DNA of 64,000 nt, taken from Marinifilum_A sediminis. GTDB lineage: Bacteria > Bacteroidota > Bacteroidia > Bacteroidales > Marinifilaceae. The DNA is taken from positions 62,001 through 126,000 of the forward strand of contig CANMCX010000002.1 of the NCBI GenBank assembly GCA_947496465.1, in the 5' to 3' direction. A program made the position numbers and the translations under genes. Below the pieces are notes generated by a model, which ran no database searches, was not told the origin of the DNA, and worked only from the letters and a program-made list of their open reading frames with translations. Below, in pieces: positions 34,803 to 43,312 of this stretch; the first letter of the stretch is position 1, and the number at the start of each line of letters is the position of its first letter.

Positions 34803-36005
34803 ATGAAAATAAAAATGACCGATACCTATGTGAAGGATTTTGACGCTCCTGCTAAAAAACGAAAACATATCATTCTTTTAGATGGAACATGGAATGATGA
34901 AACAGGATCGGACCTTGATGGTTTAGTAACCAACATTGTAAAATTGCGAAAAATTCTTGTTAACAGCGAAGAAAATCAAATTGTAAGATACCACAGAGGT
35001 GTTGGAAATGATAATGACAATGGATGGCTTGGAAATCTATGGAAAGGCTCGAGTGGTAATGGTGTTCAGAAAATCGTTGAACACGCCTATATACGCTTTG
35101 TAAAAGATTGGCAAAAGGGCGATGAAATATTCATTTTTGGTTTTAGCCGAGGTGCTGCTGCTGCCCGACTACTGGCAAGTAAAATTTCGAAAAAAGGAGT
35201 CCCTAAATCGGTCAGCATTACTTTATTTGCACGAGAAAATAAACAAACCAAAGTTGCAGAACAGCACATTGCCAATTACAGTATAGAAAATGGTGATAAA
35301 TCTGAAGCTGTAAAAATTGAGTTTTTAGGTGTGTGGGATACTGTTAGTGCTTTTGGATTGTACAATAACTTTAAACGTTTTATTGGCATTTCGAAAAAGG
35401 ATTTATTTACAGATAACCATATTGCTCCAAATATTAAAAAAGCTGTTCACCTTGTCGGTATTGATGAAACCAGAAATCCGTTTACCCCCTCGTTAATGAA
35501 TCATAAGGAAGGTGTAACACACGAGGTTTGGTTTCCAGGAGTTCACTCTGATATTGGCGGTAGTTATCGTGAAGATGAAATAGCCAAGGTTTCTCTTAAT
35601 TATATGATTCAAATGATGAAAAATCATATACAAAAAGAAGGTCTAAAAGCTCTTGATGTCAATACAGATCACCTAAAGAAATTTACGCTTGAGACTTCCA
35701 GCAAAGCTCATTTCCACTTTCATGGCTTATCGTGGGGAGAAAACCTGCGCTTGATAAGAGTTCAAGAAAATGGTGAGACTAGCCATACATTAAAACCGAA
35801 AATACATCAGTTGTATTACGATTTATGTGAATCAAACGAAACTTTTGCTGCTGTTAAAAAACGAAAATCAAAAAAATGTGTTCCTTTTCAATACATGCCA
35901 TTTAATGTAAAAGCACTAAGAGGTGAGTTTGAAATTGTAAAACCTAATGATTTAACTCACTCTCAAAAATCATCAGTTAAATCGAATAGTTTAGAGCTAT
36001 CTTAG
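34803..36005 (+). CDS. DUF2235 (Tle1-like) alpha/beta hydrolase
   Basis: 400 residues, cytoplasmic, no signal peptide. The DUF2235 features are IILLDGTWNDE (about 24-33), RYHRGVGND, the nucleophile elbow FGFSRGAAAARLLA with Ser115, an acid in FLGVWDTVSAFG (Asp179), and WFPGVHSDIGGSY with His248. These match the catalytic triad of T6SS phospholipase effectors of the Tle1 group, which cleave phospholipids. Outside T6SS the family also occurs in unexplained operons. No VgrG, Hcp or PAAR gene is in the window. Last gene of the five-gene cassette, followed by a terminator. Substrate and targeting are unknown; an immunity gene might be one of the small upstream genes. Confidence 0.88.
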   Translation: MKIKMTDTYVKDFDAPAKKRKHIILLDGTWNDETGSDLDGLVTNIVKLRKILVNSEENQIVRYHRGVGNDNDNGWLGNLWKGSSGNGVQKIVEHAYIRFVKDWQKGDEIFIFGFSRGAAAARLLASKISKKGVPKSVSITLFARENKQTKVAEQHIANYSIENGDKSEAVKIEFLGVWDTVSAFGLYNNFKRFIGISKKDLFTDNHIAPNIKKAVHLVGIDETRNPFTPSLMNHKEGVTHEVWFPGVHSDIGGSYREDEIAKVSLNYMIQMMKNHIQKEGLKALDVNTDHLKKFTLETSSKAHFHFHGLSWGENLRLIRVQENGETSHTLKPKIHQLYYDLCESNETFAAVKKRKSKKCVPFQYMPFNVKALRGEFEIVKPNDLTHSQKSSVKSNSLELS

Positions 36006-36051
36006 AATTGAACGATTTTATCACCTAAAATATCAAGTAAGAATATCATAA

Positions 36052-36085
36052 AAAGACCTGATAACAAAACAGCAATCAGGTCTTT
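36052..36085. terminator. Bidirectional terminator after the DUF2235 cassette
   Basis: 11-bp stem aaagacctgat/atcaggtcttt, 12-nt loop, between convergent genes. Confidence 0.88.
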
Positions 36086-36107
36086 ATTAATTTACCAAAT
36101 AAGAATC

Positions 36108-38990
36108 TTATTTCGTGTAAAGCTCTTTTTCTTTTAAGGTGATAATTTCACCATATTCAGAAAGCTTTTCCATATCAATCTTCGATTTATCACCAACAAT
36201 CATGGTTACCATAGGTTGATTCTGAATGTGAGATTTATAGAAATCGTTAATGTTTTCGAAAGAAAGTTCCTTAGCTATTTGACTGGTATATTTAGAAGGA
36301 TCCTTATCGTATCCTAACTCTTCCCAAGCTACAACGCTTTCGGATAAATATCTAAAGTTTGGATAGGCTGTAATGACCTGCTGCTGAAGATAAGGCTTGA
36401 TGTAGCTCATTCTTTCAGGCATTTGCGGCATATTTGTTTTTAGATCATTAAAAACCTTAATGGCATCAAGGGTTTTATCCGCCTGTGTACCAATCATACC
36501 CATAAAATAGTTGTTTTCTCCTTCTCTACCTGCTGATAAATATCCTGCCCATGCCGAATAAGCTAGTGAGCGATACTCACGAATTTCCTGTAGTACCAAA
36601 CCGGAAAAGCCACCTCCAAAGTATGCATTAAAAGCCTCCTGTACAGGAACCTGCTCTTTAGTAAAACGATCTCCATTTAGTAAGAAGTAGATATTGGATT
36701 GAACAGCATCTTTTCGATCTATAAAGTAAACCACCTGCTTGCTATAATTCTTAATTTTTGGCAATACCGTTTTGTCTTCAGCGATTGGATTGCTTGCAAA
36801 ATTGATGTTTTTACTGATGATTTTTCCCAATTCTACTACATCAGTTTTTCCAGCATAATGCACATCACATTCATATTGCTGAATACTGTTCCAAACGCGC
36901 TTAAAATCATCAGTTTTAAATTTCTTGATCTCTTTTTTTCTTAAACGATGTTTGGATTCTGTTTTATCGGCATAAGCTACATAGCTAAGTAATGCTTGAC
37001 CAACTGCTGCAGGATCTTCTCTCTCGTATTTACGTTCAGAAATCATACTCTTAGCCGTTGTCTTTAGATCTTCTTCGCTCACCACAGGATTTGCTATCAG
37101 TTTTCCAATCAAATTCATGGCTTCTTCCATATTCTCCTCCATACCTGATAAACTGATGACAACTTGTTCACCATCGGCAGAACAGGAATATGAAGAACCT
37201 ATCTGAGCAAATGCAGTTTGTACCTCATCGCGACTCATGTTTTCACTACCTGAGGTATTAAAAAGTTCGGCTACATATTTTGCCTCTTTTACTTTTAATG
37301 TTCCCAGGTTAAAAATAATATCAACAGTATAAATATCATTTTTAGGGTTATTAACTGCGTACAGTTTTACTCCTTTGGCTAGTTTAACTTGCTGTACATC
37401 CTTATTAAAATCAACATACTTTGCTTCATAATCCTTCTCAGAAATATTCTCGTATCTTTTTGCGAACTGCGACACTGCTTTTTTATCGGTAACTACAGGA
37501 TCGTAATTAGGTTTTGATAGTTTCTCCTTATCGGGAGATCCCATTTTTGAATAAAATGCAAGATAATTGTCGCCGTAATATTTCTTTGCAACACGCAATA
37601 CTTCAGCTTTATTAAGAGCGTTAATTTTTTCTGGTTTCGAGAACAACTCATTGGCATCTTTGCCATTCATAAAATAGCTTGCAATGGTATTTCCACGAGT
37701 TTCAAAATCTTCTAATTCCAACTGGAAATTCACATACATTTCCTTTTTACTTTGCTCCAGAGCTTGCTCATCAACATCTCCATCGCGAACTTTGCGAATA
37801 GCCGTTAGAACCAATTCTTCAGCCTTTTCCAATTTTTGACCAATTAATTTTGGAACCACTAAGAACATGTTGGCACCATAATCCTGGTTGTGAATTTCAA
37901 TGGCTTCAACAGCCATTAGTTCTCCATTTTGAGCCAACTTATTTAATACTCCTGTTCCCTTTTCATTAGAAATCAGATTATTGAAAATACTTAAGGCTAA
38001 CTCATCAGGATGACCTACCGGAACAGTTCTGAATCCAAGAAGAGCCATTTTAATAGGACTATATTTTCCTACAACTTCCTCTCTTCCATTAAATTCCTTC
38101 TCTGCATACTTTTGCTTCTTAGGCAAATCAGCTTTTTTCCACTGTCCAAATTTCTCCTTTAAAAGAGGGATAACTGTCTCTGAATCAAAATCACCAATTA
38201 AAACAACTGCCATATTATTGGCTACATAGTAAGTATGAAAAAACTCATACATTTTCGAAAGCGATGGATTTTTAAGATGTTCTGTTTCTCCTATAATAGT
38301 TTGCTGTCCGTATGGATGTTCTTTATAAAAGTTCTTATTGAAAGCATCAAGCAAGGCTGTTATAAAATTGTCCTGATACATGTTTTTTTCCTCATAAACA
38401 GTCTCCAACTCTGACTGGAATGCTCTAAAAACAGGATTTATAAAACGATGACTGTACAATTCAGCCCAACGTTCAATTTGGTTGGGAGGAAATGAATTGT
38501 AATATACGGTTTGATCAACACCCGTTCCTGCATTCAGATTGGTTCCACCCATTTTATCAATTAAGGTGCTCATCTCGTTCAAGACAGTATATTTTCCTGC
38601 CTCAATAGATTCCTCATTGATCTCTTTCTGAATTTTTGTTCGTAAGCTATCGTCTTTCGTGATAGCTAATTTGTCGTATAGTGCAATAATACGATCGATA
38701 TGTGGCTTCTCTTTCTCCCAATTACTTGTACCCAACTCTGTGGTTCCTTTAAACAGCATGTGTTCCTGGTAGTGAGCCATACCTGTTGCATCCTTCGGGT
38801 CATTCTTGGCTCCAGCATTTACAACAACCATCCCAAACACTTCTGTTTTACTATGATCTTCATTCAGAATAATTGTTAAACCATTATCAAGTTTAACTTG
38901 TGTTACGGCACTGTTCTGTGCATATGTATTCCCTATTCCTAAAAAGAGAATGGTCAAAAAGAGTAATTTTACTATTCTTTGTCTTTTCAT
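36108..38990 (-). CDS. M16-family (insulinase/pitrilysin) zinc metalloprotease, periplasmic
   Basis: 960 residues with a signal peptide (cut near residue 24, NTYAQ). Two M16 halves: the first has the inverted zinc motif HYQEH (His73, Glu76, His77) in GMAHYQEHMLFKGT and the downstream Glu region ETVYEEKNMYQDN; the second half (about 500-955) keeps the fold but lacks HxxEH, typical of the family. M16 proteases degrade or mature peptides. The closest known layouts are PqqL-like/two-domain periplasmic M16 enzymes of Bacteroidota. Transcribed alone; divergent from the glycyl-radical operon. Confidence 0.93.
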   Translation of the reverse strand: MKRQRIVKLLFLTILFLGIGNTYAQNSAVTQVKLDNGLTIILNEDHSKTEVFGMVVVNAGAKNDPKDATGMAHYQEHMLFKGTTELGTSNWEKEKPHIDRIIALYDKLAITKDDSLRTKIQKEINEESIEAGKYTVLNEMSTLIDKMGGTNLNAGTGVDQTVYYNSFPPNQIERWAELYSHRFINPVFRAFQSELETVYEEKNMYQDNFITALLDAFNKNFYKEHPYGQQTIIGETEHLKNPSLSKMYEFFHTYYVANNMAVVLIGDFDSETVIPLLKEKFGQWKKADLPKKQKYAEKEFNGREEVVGKYSPIKMALLGFRTVPVGHPDELALSIFNNLISNEKGTGVLNKLAQNGELMAVEAIEIHNQDYGANMFLVVPKLIGQKLEKAEELVLTAIRKVRDGDVDEQALEQSKKEMYVNFQLELEDFETRGNTIASYFMNGKDANELFSKPEKINALNKAEVLRVAKKYYGDNYLAFYSKMGSPDKEKLSKPNYDPVVTDKKAVSQFAKRYENISEKDYEAKYVDFNKDVQQVKLAKGVKLYAVNNPKNDIYTVDIIFNLGTLKVKEAKYVAELFNTSGSENMSRDEVQTAFAQIGSSYSCSADGEQVVISLSGMEENMEEAMNLIGKLIANPVVSEEDLKTTAKSMISERKYEREDPAAVGQALLSYVAYADKTESKHRLRKKEIKKFKTDDFKRVWNSIQQYECDVHYAGKTDVVELGKIISKNINFASNPIAEDKTVLPKIKNYSKQVVYFIDRKDAVQSNIYFLLNGDRFTKEQVPVQEAFNAYFGGGFSGLVLQEIREYRSLAYSAWAGYLSAGREGENNYFMGMIGTQADKTLDAIKVFNDLKTNMPQMPERMSYIKPYLQQQVITAYPNFRYLSESVVAWEELGYDKDPSKYTSQIAKELSFENINDFYKSHIQNQPMVTMIVGDKSKIDMEKLSEYGEIITLKEKELYTK

Positions 38991-39339
38991 TTCTATACTA
39001 TTTTTCAGTCATCTATTTAATAAGTGAAATATTATTATTCAGCTTATTCTATTTCGCGACTCCATTAATATTTAAAAGTTATGATTGACAAAGTAGAAGA
39101 TAATAAGTGATAGCATCATCAAATTCTACCCTCAAAGGACTTCGGATTTCTGAAATTTACATGTATTTCACAATTCCAAATATTGCAGAATTACTCAAAA
39201 CACTAAACTATCAACACATTACGAATTACAATTATTTCATGTCATTTTTAATAAAACATATATCAACACTGCACCCTTTTGTTTATTTTTGGAGAATTGA
39301 AAACGCTTCGAATTTTGCGAGGCTAGGAATTTATGAATA
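38991..39339. other. Divergent promoter spacer (M16 protease/yjjI)
   Basis: 349 bp, AT-rich. It includes the candidate yjjI promoter at 39284-39291. No gene accepted; the 77-codon open frame at 39107-39340 is not protein-like. Confidence 0.45.
39284..39291 (+). promoter_or_regulatory. Candidate -7 box of yjjI promoter
   Basis: TATTTTTG fits the Bacteroidota -7 consensus TAnnTTTG, 48 nt before the yjjI start. A matching -33 element is not clear. Confidence 0.4.
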
Positions 39340-40881
39340 ATGGAAGAAATTAAGGATAGAGTATTACAAGTCATCACAGATGGCACATTGGATTACAGAC
39401 AGAAAAAACATCATTTAGCATATATAGCTGAAAGCACTCAGGTGTACCCTGAAATTTCTGATGAAGCAAAGACCGCCTTGCAAGAGAAAGTGATTTGTGA
39501 TCTGTTTGAAGGAAGCGCTCCTTATCGACCAAGATATGTTCTTCCAGATTACAAACTGGCTCTTGAAAATGGTATCAGTTATCTTGAATTGGAACCCCCT
39601 ACAAATTTAGACGAGGCAATTAATTTCCTTTCCATTCTATACGTTCAGGTTCCATCTATTACAGGATATTCGGTTTATTTAGGCACTATTGATCAACTCC
39701 TGTTAGAATATGTTGGTGATTTATCAGAAGAGGATATTTATAAAAAAATGAAGCTTTTCTGGCGATTTATTGACAGGACTTTACCTGATGCATTTGTACA
39801 TGCTAATATTGGACCTGAAGATAATGTAATTGCTCGTGTGATATTACGCATAGAAAAGGAACTCAAACAAGTTGTTCCCAATCTTACTTTAAAATACGAT
39901 AAAGAAAAAACATCAGATTCCTTTCTAACTGAAGCTGTAAAGACTGTATTTGAAGTGGCTAAACCTCATTTTGCCAATCACAATATGACGGCAAAAGATT
40001 TTAAAGGAAATTATGGCGTTGTTAGTTGCTACAATTCATTGCCCGAAGGTGGTGGATCGCATACGCTTATTCGTTTAAATCTTAAAAAAATAAGCGATAC
40101 TCATAATGGTGATACTGAAGCTTTTCTAAAAGGAACATTAAAAAAGTATTGTGAAATGACACTGGATATTATTGAATCCAGAAGTAAATATTTGGTGGAA
40201 ACGGTTAAATATTACGAGACCGATTTTCTGGCTAAGGAGGGACTCATTTCACTTGACAACTTCTCTGCTATGTTCGGATTTTATGGTCTTGCTGAATGTG
40301 TCAATCAATTGATGAAAAATAGTGGTAAGAACTATGTATATGGAAAAGATGCAGAGGCAAATCAGTTGGGACATCTTATTCTTGAGGAAATGAAACGATT
40401 GGTTGATTGCAGAGAACTTCCTTATTGCGAGGGCAACAACGGAAGAGCATTTTTCCATTCTCAATCGGGTATCGATATTGATATTGAAGAAACAGCAGGA
40501 GCACGTATTCCTATCGGAGAAGAACCAGATATTTATTCACACATAAATACTGTAGCTCCACATCATCATTTATTTAGTGGTGGGATCAGTGATATTTTCC
40601 ATTTCGATGAAACGATCAAGAGAAATCCTACGGCAGCATTGGATATTATTAAAGGAGCATTTTCGAAAGGAATGAGAATGTTTACTTTTAATTTATCGGA
40701 TAGCGAATTTGTACGAATTACAGGCTATTTGGTAAGAAGAAGTGATTTGCAAGATTTCAGAAAAGATGGTTCGAGATATGGCAGTGCTCTTTTTGCAGCC
40801 AATTCAATGGATAATGCCAATGTAGACGATCGTGTATCGAAAAGAGTTGTTTCAAATGAGCAAATTGCGAGCAAATATTAG
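39340..40881 (+). CDS. yjjI: YjjI-family glycyl radical enzyme
   Basis: 513 residues, cytoplasmic, length as in Escherichia coli YjjI. The C-terminal radical site is FVRITGYLVRRSDL with the radical Gly at about 462. The family-specific middle includes NLNCY-free segments such as GSHTLIRLNLKK, NNGRAFFHSQSGIDIDIEE and IYSHINTVAPHHHLFSGG. Glycyl radical enzymes need an activase, and yjjW overlaps the 3' end here (26 nt). The reaction catalysed by the YjjI group is not established as far as I know. The enzyme is oxygen-sensitive, so expression under anoxia is expected. No shell-protein or transport genes accompany it. Confidence 0.9.
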   Translation: MEEIKDRVLQVITDGTLDYRQKKHHLAYIAESTQVYPEISDEAKTALQEKVICDLFEGSAPYRPRYVLPDYKLALENGISYLELEPPTNLDEAINFLSILYVQVPSITGYSVYLGTIDQLLLEYVGDLSEEDIYKKMKLFWRFIDRTLPDAFVHANIGPEDNVIARVILRIEKELKQVVPNLTLKYDKEKTSDSFLTEAVKTVFEVAKPHFANHNMTAKDFKGNYGVVSCYNSLPEGGGSHTLIRLNLKKISDTHNGDTEAFLKGTLKKYCEMTLDIIESRSKYLVETVKYYETDFLAKEGLISLDNFSAMFGFYGLAECVNQLMKNSGKNYVYGKDAEANQLGHLILEEMKRLVDCRELPYCEGNNGRAFFHSQSGIDIDIEETAGARIPIGEEPDIYSHINTVAPHHHLFSGGISDIFHFDETIKRNPTAALDIIKGAFSKGMRMFTFNLSDSEFVRITGYLVRRSDLQDFRKDGSRYGSALFAANSMDNANVDDRVSKRVVSNEQIASKY

Positions 40882-41713
40882 TGATATCATCAAATCAAGT
40901 GTGATTGATGGTCCCGGAAATCGAATGGTGATCTTTTTTCAGGCATGCAATTTAAACTGCATGTACTGTCACAATTCACACACCATTGGTTTGTGTAATT
41001 TGTGCGGTACTTGCGTAAAAGCTTGTCCAACCTGTAGTCTAAAGCTTGACGCTGATAATAAGAAGTTGGTACACAATTCAGAAACTTGCATTCGTTGTGA
41101 CAAATGCCTTAAAGTTTGCCCACAAAACAGTAGTCCTTTCTACAAAAGTATGTCAGTTGATGATATCTTATCAGAAATTCTTGAAGTAAAAGATTTTATT
41201 TCGGGTATCACTGTTTCTGGCGGAGAGGTGATGTTACAATCTCTATTTCTGAAACAACTTTTTACAGGCATAAAAGAGCATTCTGATCTTCAAAACTTAT
41301 CTATTCTTGTTGATTCAAACGGCAATATTAATCGAGATAAATGGACTCCTCTACTCCATTTAACCGACGGTTTTATGATTGACCTTAAGGCATATTCATC
41401 CGAAATACACAAGAAAATAACTGGCTATTCCAATGAAAAAATTCTGAATTCGATACACTACTTAAATGAACAAGATAAGCTTACAGAACTTAGATTTGTT
41501 TTAGTTCCAGAGTATAACGACAATGCATATGAAATAGAAGGAATTGCTGAGATGATGAATTCTGTATCTCCTGATGTTCGAAAAGTACTTATTAAACTGA
41601 GAAACCATGGTATTCGTAGTCAGTACAATCATCTCTCAGAGCCAAGTCATTCTGAGGCTGAAAATATTAGAAAGCAGTTCGAAAACTCAGGTGTATCCAT
41701 TCAAGTAATCTGA
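40856..41713 (+). CDS. yjjW: YjjW-family glycyl radical enzyme activase
   Basis: 285 residues from ATG 40856 (MSKLRANISDIIKSSVIDGP), overlapping yjjI by 26 nt. The radical SAM motif is QACNLNCMYCHN, followed by two ferredoxin-like clusters CNLCGTCVKACPTC and CIRCDKCLKVCPQN (about 45-90), as in glycyl-radical activases, then SGGEVMLQ. It uses SAM and 4Fe-4S clusters to abstract a hydrogen from the YjjI glycine. The longer frame upstream (start 40832) would put part of the yjjI tail in front and is rejected. Confidence 0.92.
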   Translation: MSKLRANISDIIKSSVIDGPGNRMVIFFQACNLNCMYCHNSHTIGLCNLCGTCVKACPTCSLKLDADNKKLVHNSETCIRCDKCLKVCPQNSSPFYKSMSVDDILSEILEVKDFISGITVSGGEVMLQSLFLKQLFTGIKEHSDLQNLSILVDSNGNINRDKWTPLLHLTDGFMIDLKAYSSEIHKKITGYSNEKILNSIHYLNEQDKLTELRFVLVPEYNDNAYEIEGIAEMMNSVSPDVRKVLIKLRNHGIRSQYNHLSEPSHSEAENIRKQFENSGVSIQVI

Positions 41714-41733
41714 TATTTTTACTCCAATAGCAT

Positions 41734-41919
41734 TTACCATCTATAAATTAGTAAATACAATAGTAAGAGTGGAATTACCAATAAAAATCCCAACCATGCA
41801 TTCGATTTATTCTGGCATACCATGCTGTACTTAGGTCTTTCGCTACCAGTAAGCAAAGAATAAATCAATTGAATAATGTAGCGAATAGAACTACCTATAA
41901 AACAAAAAATGGGATGCAT
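41734..41919 (-). CDS. Small hydrophobic membrane protein (61 aa)
   Basis: Not recognised. 61 residues with two hydrophobic stretches: IFCFIGSSIRYIIQLIYSLL (about 4-23) and WLGFLLVIPLLLLYLLIYR (about 42-60), separated by a short polar loop with SERPKYSMVCQ. Convergent with yjjW, whose stop is about 20 nt away. Coding status rests on composition only. Confidence 0.5.
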   Translation of the reverse strand: MHPIFCFIGSSIRYIIQLIYSLLTGSERPKYSMVCQNKSNAWLGFLLVIPLLLLYLLIYRW

Positions 41920-42089
41920 ATTTCTATTATTTACTTTTGAATGCTAATTTAGTTAAAAACCTTAAATTTATTAGTCGTAAGCTATATATAATCAGCATTA
42001 GGAAGCAAGCTCATAATGGTTTGGTTTCAAAATAATTCTATGCTGTATGGTGCAAGTACAACTTTTACAATTTCAAAACCGATTTAGAA

Positions 42090-42482
42090 ATGAAAAAACA
42101 AAAATATCCTATCCAGAACGAAGAAGAAATTCAAGCCTATATTAAAAAGAACAAACTAAATGCCACACGAAGTGATTCCGGCTTGTACTACATAATCACA
42201 AATCAAGGTGAAGGTGCCCAACCAACCCGCGATTCGAATATTTCCATTGGCTATATTGGTTATTTAACCAATGGTAGCATTTTTGATAAAAGTGAGAGTC
42301 TCGAAATTAACTTATCGGTAGTAATTGAAGGCTGGAAAGAAGGCATTCAACATTTTAAAGAGGGCGGTGAAGGGATATTACTTATTCCATCACATTTGGC
42401 TTATGGAGATACTGATTATGGTTCTATTCCTGGTGGATCTGTTCTTATTTTCGATCTTTTCCTTCAAAAAATTATTTCCTAA
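42090..42482 (+). CDS. FKBP-type peptidyl-prolyl isomerase
   Basis: 130 residues, no signal peptide. A short helical N-terminus (about 1-25) leads to an FKBP domain: SGLYYIITNQGEG, ISIGYIGYLTNGSIFDKS, VVIEGWKEGIQHFKEGGEGILLIPSHLAYGD and IPGGSVLIFDLFL. It speeds cis-trans proline isomerisation during protein folding, in the cytoplasm. It appears monocistronic, followed by a terminator. Confidence 0.93.
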   Translation: MKKQKYPIQNEEEIQAYIKKNKLNATRSDSGLYYIITNQGEGAQPTRDSNISIGYIGYLTNGSIFDKSESLEINLSVVIEGWKEGIQHFKEGGEGILLIPSHLAYGDTDYGSIPGGSVLIFDLFLQKIIS

Positions 42483-42486
42483 ATAA

Positions 42487-42530
42487 AAAAATAGCCCTGA
42501 TTTTTACAAGTAAAGATCAGGGCTATTTTT
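42487..42530. terminator. Bidirectional terminator after FKBP gene
   Basis: 15-bp perfect stem aaaaatagccctgat/atcagggctattttt with a 14-nt loop, between convergent genes. Confidence 0.92.
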
Positions 42531-42547
42531 TATCGGTACACATTTAA

Positions 42548-43063
42548 TTACACGCGTTTCATCATGCTTTCGATTTCACGAATTTGAGCGGTCAACATTT
42601 TACGCTTATCTTGCTTTTTAGCTTCCTGTAAATAGTATTTCGATAATTTCTTATTTCGCTGTGATAAAGCTATTCCAGATAGATTCAATTTAGCTACCGC
42701 CTGATCTGTATCTGTTCTTAATCCAGTATTTAAAGCTTTCTTAAATAACTTTTCTGCTTTCGAATTTTTATGCTGCTGCGATTCAATCAAACCTGAAAGA
42801 TAATAGTGATATGCTTCTTGTCCTTTTATCATTCTTTCCGGATGTTTAACTCGTCCAAGTATCTTACCAGCTTTTTCGAATTTATTTTTTCTCACAAAAT
42901 AAAAAGCTACAAGATTTGTCTCGTTCTTGAAATGCAATAGAACAAAAATTCCAGAGATCAAAACAGCCCAAATTCCAACACCAACTAACCCATTCACAAA
43001 AAGGAAGATAGATCCGATAAGCAGAATTCCTGCAATTATCAAGCGTAGAGATTTTCTAATCAT
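42548..43063 (-). CDS. Two-helix membrane protein with TPR-like C-terminus
   Basis: 171 residues from Met at 43063 (MIRKSLRLIIAGILL); the frame opens 13 codons earlier but that extension lacks a sensible start context. Two transmembrane helices at about 6-25 and 27-45 (IIAGILLIGSIFLFV, GIWAVLISGIFVLLHF). The cytoplasmic rest has tetratricopeptide-like helices (AYHYYLSGLIESQQHKNSKAEKLFKKAL, DQAVAKLNLSGIALSQRNKKLSKYYLQEA), suggesting a protein-protein scaffold. No named family recognised. Confidence 0.7.
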   Translation of the reverse strand: MIRKSLRLIIAGILLIGSIFLFVNGLVGVGIWAVLISGIFVLLHFKNETNLVAFYFVRKNKFEKAGKILGRVKHPERMIKGQEAYHYYLSGLIESQQHKNSKAEKLFKKALNTGLRTDTDQAVAKLNLSGIALSQRNKKLSKYYLQEAKKQDKRKMLTAQIREIESMMKRV

Positions 43064-43312
43064 ATTAAATTCTTTAAAGTTTATTGCTACAAAACAAAGC
43101 ATTTTTTGTTACAAATCAAGTTTTATAACACTCTGTTTTTCGATAAAATCATTTTGTATATTTTTAAAATACTGTTCAATTACAAATAAATCAATTAATA
43201 AATTCATTCTTTCTTTATAGGCAAGGTATTGCAACACTTTTATCCTTATTCCGTAATAATTTAAAGACTTAGTTCTTTATAAATAAGTTTCAACCACTTA
43301 GCCCTCACCTAT

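Noticed and set aside
34803..36005. DUF2235 gene as part of a type VI secretion locus
   Set aside because: No VgrG, Hcp, PAAR, TssB/C or ClpV-like gene is present in the window.
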